Source of the DNA: Corynebacterium doosanense CAU 212 = DSM 45436
Lineage (GTDB): Bacteria > Actinomycetota > Actinomycetes > Mycobacteriales > Mycobacteriaceae
NCBI RefSeq assembly: GCF_000767055.1
Contig: NZ_CP006764.1
Coordinates: 1,178,001 to 1,242,000 of the forward strand
Direction of reading: 5' to 3'
DNA: 64,000 nt
Under the pieces are notes generated by a model. That model was not told where the DNA came from. It did not search any database and saw only the letters and a program-made list of their open reading frames with translations. This document shows positions 58,509-64,000 of this stretch, in pieces. Numbering within the stretch: position 1 is the stretch's first letter; each line of letters begins with the position of its first letter. A program made the position numbers and the translations under genes.

Positions 58509-58888
58509 AATCTGTGCACGTGTCACGGGTTTTCCGGGTTTCCGCAGCGGAGGTGTATGAGTTCGCCTCCGACCCGGCAAATCTGCACCTGTGGGCCGGC
58601 GGGCTGGCTTCCGCGCCGGTGCGGGTGGTGGACGGGACCGTCGTGGTGGAGTCGCCGATGGGGGAGGTGAGGGTGCGTTTTGTGGAGACGAATAACTTCG
58701 GGGTGCTCGACCACGACGTTGAGCTTCCGGACGGCACCGTGGTGACCAACCCGATGCGGGTGTTCGTGCACCCCGAGGGGGCCGAGGTGGTGTTCACCGT
58801 GCGGCAGCTGGGAATGTCCGAGTCTGAGTTGGCGGCCGACTGCGCGGCGGTTGCGGCGGACCTGGAACGGTTAGAAAAAATGTTCTAG
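58505..58888 (+). CDS. SRPBCC (polyketide cyclase/START-like) family protein
   Basis: 127 residues from GTG 58505 (GTGA overlap with the GNAT stop). The pattern SRVFRVSAAEVYEFASDPANLHLWAGGLA at the N-terminus and a C-terminal long helix (SESELAADCAAVAADLERLEKMF) fit the helix-grip fold that binds hydrophobic ligands. Function unknown. Confidence 0.8.
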   Translation: MKSVHVSRVFRVSAAEVYEFASDPANLHLWAGGLASAPVRVVDGTVVVESPMGEVRVRFVETNNFGVLDHDVELPDGTVVTNPMRVFVHPEGAEVVFTVRQLGMSESELAADCAAVAADLERLEKMF

Positions 58889-58895
58889 TCTGGGG

Positions 58896-58946
58896 TTGCG
58901 GGCTGGCCGTTACCTGCTATAATCGAACGTATGAACCATTCGGGGG
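58896..58946 (+). promoter_or_regulatory. Promoter of the second HNH gene with SOS-like half site
   Basis: TTGCGG (58896-58901), 16-bp spacer, TATAAT (58918-58923), 7 nt, ATG 58931: same design as at 33393. TCGAACGTATGAACCA (58923-58938) repeats the half-match to the LexA box. Confidence 0.7.
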
Positions 58947-60346
58947 CGGATGTTCTGGTCGCACAGATCGACCAGGCAATGACGGGGCTGGCTGAGCTTT
59001 TGGCCGAGCCCGCCCTCGCGCACTTCGAATCGATCCACCCGGCCTTCGAGGCGCTGGAGAAGGTGTTCGCGCGTAAGGCCGGGCTGGATGCGGCATTCGC
59101 CTGGGCGGCGGACATGAACGAGGCAGGCCTGAAGGTCGGATCCTCGCGGTCGACCGACTATCTCATGCAGCGCCTGGACATCTCCCGGGCGGAGGCCACG
59201 GCACGTCTGCGCCGGGGGAAGGCGCTGTATGACCCGCCGGTGGAGCCGGAGCCGGAGCCTGATGATGATCCTGTGGCTGATGACGACGCAACACGCGCCG
59301 CGGCACGGGAGAAGGCCGAACGCGAACGCAAGGCTCAGGCCGCTGCCCGTGGCCGGGAGGCGGCGGGGGAAAAGCGCGCCGTGATCGACGAGGAGCTGCG
59401 GAACCTGTCGCCGCACGCCACTCCGGGGTTCAACGAGCTGCTTGACCGGGCGCTGGAGTTCGCACAGTCGAACGCAGTGGGCGTCGTGCGGCACTGGCTG
59501 CGAGAGCAGGTCCGACTGGCCAATCGCTCGGTCAGTCGACTGCACGAGTCGAACCGGGCATTCAACCGTCGCTACGTCTCGCTCTCGGAGCCGGACGAGC
59601 ACGGCGGCGTGCGCCTCAGCGGTTATCTGCCTGCGGACATGGCGGCGGCGCTGTCCGAGGCACTCAACCCGGCTCGGTCGAACATCCTCGACGGGACCGC
59701 ACTGAAGACGACCGAGGGAATGAGCATGGGCAAGAAGCGTGCCCACTTGCTCACGGCGATGTGCCGCAACTTTCTCAACGACAAGACGCTAAACCTCAAG
59801 GGGATTGGCTCGATCGTCGTGTCAATGACCCTGGACGAGCTGGAGAACATGCGCGTCGACGACGTGTTCCCCACGAATACCGGGCACCTGCTCGACCCGT
59901 TCGCGCTCATCCGGCTCGGGGAGGCACGCAGCGACGGTTTCGTCATTCACGCCCAGGACGGCCAGCCCCTGCATGCGGGGACTGGTAAACGGACTGCGGG
60001 CGTGATGCAGCGGATCGCACTGTTCGCCTCTGAGCTGGTTTGCTCGCACCCCGACTGTGATCGGCCCATGTCAGAGTGTCAGGCGCATCACCTGATCCCG
60101 GCAGCCCGGGGAGGCCCCACGTCCATCTCAAACTTGACCTGGCTCTGTTGGGGACATCACCGCGACAACAATGACGACCGAGACCCGGTCTCACCCTTCG
60201 GCTGGGCAGACCGGGACGAGGAATCGGGACGCGTCGGCCACCGGCGACGAGCAGGTGCGCCGGTCATGGTGAATGGGACTCCCGCCGCGCGGCGATCCGG
60301 CGCGGCCAAGGTCAGGGCGCGGCGCGGGGAGGCCTCCGTTGTGTGA
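58931..60346 (+). CDS. HNH endonuclease-like protein with DUF222 (13E12 repeat family), copy 2
   Basis: 471 residues. Same architecture as the gene at 33428: DUF222 region, Ala/Glu/Arg-rich coil (residues ~108-155), and HNH domain ([37 protein letters not shown]). Long blocks are identical between the two proteins (for example LEDRGK-type coil residues and [16 protein letters not shown]). Divergence is spread through the gene, which argues for an older duplication or separate acquisition. Located between the SRPBCC gene and gatB. Confidence 0.9.
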   Translation: MNHSGADVLVAQIDQAMTGLAELLAEPALAHFESIHPAFEALEKVFARKAGLDAAFAWAADMNEAGLKVGSSRSTDYLMQRLDISRAEATARLRRGKALYDPPVEPEPEPDDDPVADDDATRAAAREKAERERKAQAAARGREAAGEKRAVIDEELRNLSPHATPGFNELLDRALEFAQSNAVGVVRHWLREQVRLANRSVSRLHESNRAFNRRYVSLSEPDEHGGVRLSGYLPADMAAALSEALNPARSNILDGTALKTTEGMSMGKKRAHLLTAMCRNFLNDKTLNLKGIGSIVVSMTLDELENMRVDDVFPTNTGHLLDPFALIRLGEARSDGFVIHAQDGQPLHAGTGKRTAGVMQRIALFASELVCSHPDCDRPMSECQAHHLIPAARGGPTSISNLTWLCWGHHRDNNDDRDPVSPFGWADRDEESGRVGHRRRAGAPVMVNGTPAARRSGAAKVRARRGEASVV

Positions 60347-60402
60347 GCGTGTTCCCGTGAGAAGCAGCCGGGCCGGAAAGCGGATGCCCTCGAAGAGGAA
60401 GC

Positions 60403-60408
60403 TAGACT
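60403..60408 (+). promoter_or_regulatory. Leaderless -10 (TAGACT) for gatB
   Basis: TAGACT ends 8 nt before ATG 60417; longer readings of the frame run back into the HNH gene. Confidence 0.5.
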
Positions 60409-60416
60409 ATCGAACC

Positions 60417-61922
60417 ATGACTGCCGCCACCTTTGACCTGATGGATTACGACGAGGTACTGGAGAAGTACGACCCGGTCATGGGCCTCGAGGTGCACGTC
60501 GAACTCTCGACCAACACCAAGATGTTCTCCGCCTCGTCCGCTAACTTCGGCGACGAGCCGAACTCCAACGTCGATCCCGTCTCCCTCGGCCTGCCGGGCG
60601 CGCTCCCCGTGGTCAACGCCAAGGGTGTCGAGTACGCCATCAAGATCGGCCTGGCGCTCAACTGCTCCATCGCCGAGTCCTCCCGCTTCGCTCGGAAGAA
60701 CTACTTCTACCCGGATCAGCCGAAGAACTACCAGATCTCCCAGTACGACGAGCCCATCGCCTACGACGGCTACCTCGACGTCGTGCTTGAGGACGGCACT
60801 GAGTGGCGCGTCGAGGTCGAGCGCGCCCACATGGAGGAGGACACCGGCAAGCTCACCCACCTCGGCGGGGCCACCGGCCGCATCCACGGCGCTACCGCGT
60901 CGCTGGTGGACTGCAACCGCGCGGGCATCCCACTCATTGAGATCGTCACCAAACCCATCGAGGGTGCCGGCGCGCGGGCGCCCGAGGTGGCCAAGGCCTA
61001 CGTCGCCGCGTTGCGCGAGCTCGTCGCCGCCCTCGGCGTCTCTGATGCCCGGATGGATCAGGGTTCCATGCGTTGCGACGCCAACCTCTCCCTGCGTCCG
61101 ATCGGCCAGAAGGAGTTCGGCACCCGCACCGAGACGAAGAACATCAACTCCCTGCGGTCGGTGGAGCAGGCGATCCACTTCGAGATGCAGCGCCAGGCCG
61201 CCATCCTCGCCGACGGCGGCACCATCGACATGGAGACCCGCCACTACCAGGAGTCGGACGGCACGACCTCCAAGGGCCGCCCCAAGGAGACCGCGGAGGA
61301 CTACCGCTACTTCAACGATCCCGACCTGCCGCCGGTCTTCGCCCCTGCCGAGTGGGTCGAGGAGATCCGGGCCACCCTGCCGGAGATGCCGTGGCTGCGT
61401 CGGGCCCGGATCCAGGAGGAGTGGGGCATGAAGGACGAGGAGATGCGCGACCTGGTCAACGCCGGAGCCCTCGACCTCATCATCGAGACCGCCGAGCACG
61501 GCGCCTCCGCCGACGAGGCCCGCTCCTGGTGGGTCTCCTACCTCTCCGGCAAGGCGAACGAGGCCGGCGTCCCGCTCGCCGAGCTGAGCATCACCCCGGA
61601 GCAGGTCGCCCGCATCATCGCGCTCATCGGTGAAGGCAAACTCACCACCAAGCTCGGGCGCCAGGCCGCCGACGGCGTCATCGCGGGGGAGGGCAACGTC
61701 GACAAGGTCATCGCCGACCGCGGGCTCGAGGTCGTGCGTGACGACGGCGCCATCGAGGCCGCCGTGGATGAGGCGCTCGCCGCCAACCCGGACATCGTGG
61801 AGAAGTACCGGGCCGGCAACACCAAGGTCACCGGCGCGATCGTCGGTGCCGTGATGAAGGCCACGAAGGGCAAGGCCGACCCTGCTCAGGTGAACCAACT
61901 CATCGCGAAGAAGCTCGCCTAA
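60417..61922 (+). CDS. gatB: Asp-tRNA(Asn)/Glu-tRNA(Gln) amidotransferase subunit B
   Basis: Kinase/tRNA-binding subunit that phosphorylates and amidates misacylated Glu/Asp on tRNA. 501 residues from ATG 60417. [17 protein letters not shown] near residues 22-38, [15 protein letters not shown], and [12 protein letters not shown], then the C-terminal YqeY-like helical domain ending [22 protein letters not shown]. Partner of gatC/gatA at 41.6 kb; the intervening 17 kb contains several accessory insertions. Confidence 0.97.
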   Translation: MTAATFDLMDYDEVLEKYDPVMGLEVHVELSTNTKMFSASSANFGDEPNSNVDPVSLGLPGALPVVNAKGVEYAIKIGLALNCSIAESSRFARKNYFYPDQPKNYQISQYDEPIAYDGYLDVVLEDGTEWRVEVERAHMEEDTGKLTHLGGATGRIHGATASLVDCNRAGIPLIEIVTKPIEGAGARAPEVAKAYVAALRELVAALGVSDARMDQGSMRCDANLSLRPIGQKEFGTRTETKNINSLRSVEQAIHFEMQRQAAILADGGTIDMETRHYQESDGTTSKGRPKETAEDYRYFNDPDLPPVFAPAEWVEEIRATLPEMPWLRRARIQEEWGMKDEEMRDLVNAGALDLIIETAEHGASADEARSWWVSYLSGKANEAGVPLAELSITPEQVARIIALIGEGKLTTKLGRQAADGVIAGEGNVDKVIADRGLEVVRDDGAIEAAVDEALAANPDIVEKYRAGNTKVTGAIVGAVMKATKGKADPAQVNQLIAKKLA

Positions 61923-61991
61923 CCTCCCCGGGGAATTGAGGCCGGTCATGGAGGCTGTTAGCCTACTTGCCGGTCCAGGGCACCGAAACGT

Positions 61992-62024
61992 CCCCCACGG
62001 CCGAGACCGTGAGGGGCGCTTTTT
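61992..62024 (+). terminator. Terminator after gatB
   Basis: CCCCCACGG (61992-62000), loop CCGAGA, CCGTGAGGGG (62007-62016) with one bulge, then CGC and TTTTT. It separates gatB from the YkvI-like gene. Confidence 0.7.
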
Positions 62025-62090
62025 GCTGTCCAGGTTCAGGCCCACACATGTCTATAACCGAACTACCTCCACACGAGAGGAAAGCGTCAG

Positions 62091-63353
62091 ATGAGCAAGA
62101 CCGTTTCCATCGCCCTAGCTTTCGTCGGCCTCCTGGTTGGCGCGGGCTTCGCCACCGGAGCCGAGGTAATCCAGTACTTCGTCTCCTTCGGAATCCCGGG
62201 ACTCATCGGCGCGGTGATCGCCGGCATCATCATGGCCGCCGCCGGCGCCGTCATCTTCGGACTGGGCAGCTTCTTCCTGGCCGACGAACACAACAAGGTC
62301 TTCCGCAACGTCTCCCACCCGGTGATGTCGAAGATCCTGGACATCGCCGTCACCCTCACCCTCTTCGCCATCGGGTTTGTCATGCTCGCGGGCGCCGGCT
62401 CCACGCTGGAGCAGCAGTGGGGTATCCCGAGCTGGATCGGCGCGGGTGTGATGGCACTGCTGGTCATCGGCGTCGGGCTTCTCGACGTGGACAAGGTCTC
62501 CGCCGTCATCTCCTGGCTCACGCCGCTCATCAACGTCGCCGTGGTCGGCGTGTTCATCTACTCCATGCTCAACCTGCCTGACACCCCGATCTCCGAACTC
62601 TCGGAGATCGCCGCCGAGGCTGAGTCCCCGGTGTCGCCGTGGTGGCTCTCGGCCATCAACTACAACGGCCTCGCCCTGCTGCTCGGCGTCTCCATGAGCC
62701 TGGTCATTGGTGGCGACCACTCTAACCCCACTGCGGCCTTCCGCGGCGGTCTCTTCGGCGGCCTGCTGTACACCGTCCTGCTCGTCATGGCTGCGGTCGT
62801 GCTCTTCCTCAACTTCGAGGCCGTGGGCGAGGCGGACGTGCCCATGCTCGCCCTCTACGACAACATCTCACCGATCCTCAGCACGATCATGGTGCTCATC
62901 ATCTTCGCCATGATCTTCAACACCTCCATCGGCATGTTCTACGCCCTGGGCCGCCGGCTCAGCGCCTCCAACAACTCCCGCTACCGCCGCTGGTTCATCG
63001 GGGCGACCCTGGCCGGCTACGCCGTTAGCTTCGTCGGCTTCGACAGCCTGATGACCTACGTCTACCCGGCCCTGGGATACACCGGCATTGTCGTCATCGG
63101 CCTGCTGTGTGTCTGGTACATCCGTCACCGCTCGCTCATCAACGAGGAGCACGAGCGCCGCGTGCGCATGACAGAGCTCGTGGAGAGCCGCGAGCACCCC
63201 GAGCGTGACTTCACCGAGGAGCATGCCCACGAGCTGAAGACCCTGGCCAAGGAGTCCACGCTGCCCGGCGAGCAGGTCACCGAGACGGTCACCGGCGAGG
63301 TCGAGGCCAAGCTCCTCGCCGACGACTCCATCGACTACGACGGTCGCTCCTAG
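62091..63353 (+). CDS. YkvI-like membrane transporter
   Basis: 420 residues with about ten hydrophobic helices up to residue ~350, then a charged cytoplasmic tail with many Glu/His. The N-terminal SIALAFVGLLVGAGFATGAEVIQYF is the family's unwound-helix signature of the APC/LeuT-like superfamily. AGAGGAAAGC precedes ATG 62091. Substrate unknown; TATAAC near 62052 may be its -10. Confidence 0.85.
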   Translation: MSKTVSIALAFVGLLVGAGFATGAEVIQYFVSFGIPGLIGAVIAGIIMAAAGAVIFGLGSFFLADEHNKVFRNVSHPVMSKILDIAVTLTLFAIGFVMLAGAGSTLEQQWGIPSWIGAGVMALLVIGVGLLDVDKVSAVISWLTPLINVAVVGVFIYSMLNLPDTPISELSEIAAEAESPVSPWWLSAINYNGLALLLGVSMSLVIGGDHSNPTAAFRGGLFGGLLYTVLLVMAAVVLFLNFEAVGEADVPMLALYDNISPILSTIMVLIIFAMIFNTSIGMFYALGRRLSASNNSRYRRWFIGATLAGYAVSFVGFDSLMTYVYPALGYTGIVVIGLLCVWYIRHRSLINEEHERRVRMTELVESREHPERDFTEEHAHELKTLAKESTLPGEQVTETVTGEVEAKLLADDSIDYDGRS

Positions 63354-63399
63354 CCGGCTCCGCGTCGTCGATACGCCACCTGCGGTCGATGAGGATCGC

Positions 63400-63405
63400 T
63401 AGAGT
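63400..63405 (+). promoter_or_regulatory. Leaderless -10 (TAGAGT) for the aldo/keto reductase gene
   Basis: TAGAGT ends 8 nt before ATG 63414. Confidence 0.45.
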
Positions 63406-63413
63406 CGGGGGAC

Positions 63414-64000
63414 ATGATTGTCGATCAACAGAACCCCGCACCCTATGTCCCGGCCGCCGAGCGCTACGAGGACGCGCAGTTCCGCCGCTGCGGCAGCTCC
63501 GGGCTGAAACTTTCCCCGATCTCCCTGGGCCTCTGGCACAACTTCGGCGACGACAAGCCGCTGGCCGTCCAGCGCGGCATCATCCGCCGCGCGTTTGACC
63601 GCGGCGTGACCCACTTCGACCTGGCCAACAACTACGGCCCGCCCGCCGGATCGGCCGAGGAGAACTTCGGTCGCATCCTGCGCCGTGACTTCTCCGGCCA
63701 CCGCGATAAGATGGTCATCTCGTCCAAGGCCGGGTGGTACATGTGGGACGGGCCGTACGGATTCGGCGGCTCGCGCAAGTACCTCATGTCCTCGCTGGAC
63801 CAGTCGCTGGAGCGCCTCGGGCTGGACTACGTGGACATCTTCTACCACCACCGGCCCGACCCGGACACCCCGCTCGAGGAGAGCATGTACGCGCTGCGCG
63901 ACATCGTCGCGTCCGGCAAGGCGCTCTACGTGGGCATCTCCTCCTACGGCCCGCAGCTCACCGCCGAGGCGGCCGAGATCATGGCGGGCGAGGGTGTGCC
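63414..64000 (+). CDS. Aldo/keto reductase (YghZ/L-glyceraldehyde-3-phosphate reductase-like), 3' end beyond the window
   Basis: 195 visible residues of an expected ~330-345. RRCGSSGLKLSPISLGLWHNFGD at the N-terminus, catalytic Asp/Tyr in THFDLANNYGPPAGSAEENFG, Lys in VISSKAGWYMWDGPYG, and His in DIFYHHRPDPDTPLEE. The extra KxGWxMWxGPYG form is that of the YghZ subgroup, which reduces L-glyceraldehyde-3-phosphate and methylglyoxal. Confidence 0.93.
   Translation, partial: MIVDQQNPAPYVPAAERYEDAQFRRCGSSGLKLSPISLGLWHNFGDDKPLAVQRGIIRRAFDRGVTHFDLANNYGPPAGSAEENFGRILRRDFSGHRDKMVISSKAGWYMWDGPYGFGGSRKYLMSSLDQSLERLGLDYVDIFYHHRPDPDTPLEESMYALRDIVASGKALYVGISSYGPQLTAEAAEIMAGEGV

Noticed and set aside
61923..62090. 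Possible riboswitch before the YkvI-like gene
   Set aside because: The conspicuous structure (61992-62024) is a terminator placed directly after gatB. I could not find conserved loop sequences of known riboswitches such as guanidine classes.

Overview
The window is chromosomal DNA of a high-GC actinomycete, most likely a Corynebacterium. The evidence is the combination of a secreted mycolyltransferase-like esterase, GlgE/GlgB, NucS, an excellent DtxR-type iron box, many leaderless -10 hexamers placed 6-8 nt before start codons, and two gene blocks typical of the genus: prfA-prmC-sua5-wecA-atp-nucS, and ligA-gatCA-SIP-pfkA-gatB. The genus assignment is inference from these features; no 16S is present.

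Layout. 1-11.6 kb: release factor RF1 (5' cut), its methyltransferase PrmC, Sua5, WecA, and the complete F1Fo ATP synthase operon (atpI, B, E, F, H, A, G, D, C). 11.6-15.5 kb: small conserved genes (DUF2550, NucS, zinc-ribbon-like, MTH1187, thioredoxin/TPR chaperone-like, MFS). 15.5-19.8 kb: glgB and glgE on the minus strand. 19.9-25.6 kb: lone ABC ATPase, NUDIX, THUMP-like methyltransferase, EtfBA and a cysteine desulfurase, whose sulfur probably serves MnmA at 28.8 kb. 26.4-28.8 kb is the most unusual part: two intact and one decayed copy of a carboxymuconolactone-decarboxylase (AhpD-like) gene, an ECF41-type sigma factor with a fused SnoaL domain, a textbook ECF41 promoter, and between the copies a small A+T-richer minus-strand cassette with a bacteriocin-like peptide and a 57-residue two-helix membrane protein.

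28.8-33.3 kb: mnmA, a MetE-like protein, a serine hydrolase/membrane/ArsR operon and a DEDDh exonuclease. 33.4-37.3 kb: a DUF222/HNH (13E12-type) nuclease gene, an IS1380-family insertion sequence with candidate 27-bp inverted repeats, and a membrane protein. 37.3-43.4 kb: ligA, mycolyltransferase, ACT-domain protein, gatC, gatA. 43.5-47.2 kb: DUF1611-like P-loop protein, an ABC exporter whose ATPase domain has lost all catalytic motifs, and a DtxR-controlled siderophore-interacting protein. 47.2-53.8 kb: a divergent six-gene glycan locus (five glycosyltransferases and a WcbI-like protein). 53.8-64 kb: VOC, MFS, pfkA, BASS transporter, GNAT, SRPBCC, a second HNH gene nearly identical in layout to the first, gatB, a YkvI-like transporter and a partial aldo/keto reductase.

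How they work together: most of the window is housekeeping (translation, ATP synthesis, glycogen/maltose-phosphate metabolism, tRNA thiolation and amidation, glycolysis). The accessory islands are the CMD/ECF41 region, the HNH+IS region, the DUF1611/pseudo-ABC pair and the glycan locus. No tRNA, rRNA or CRISPR array was recognised.
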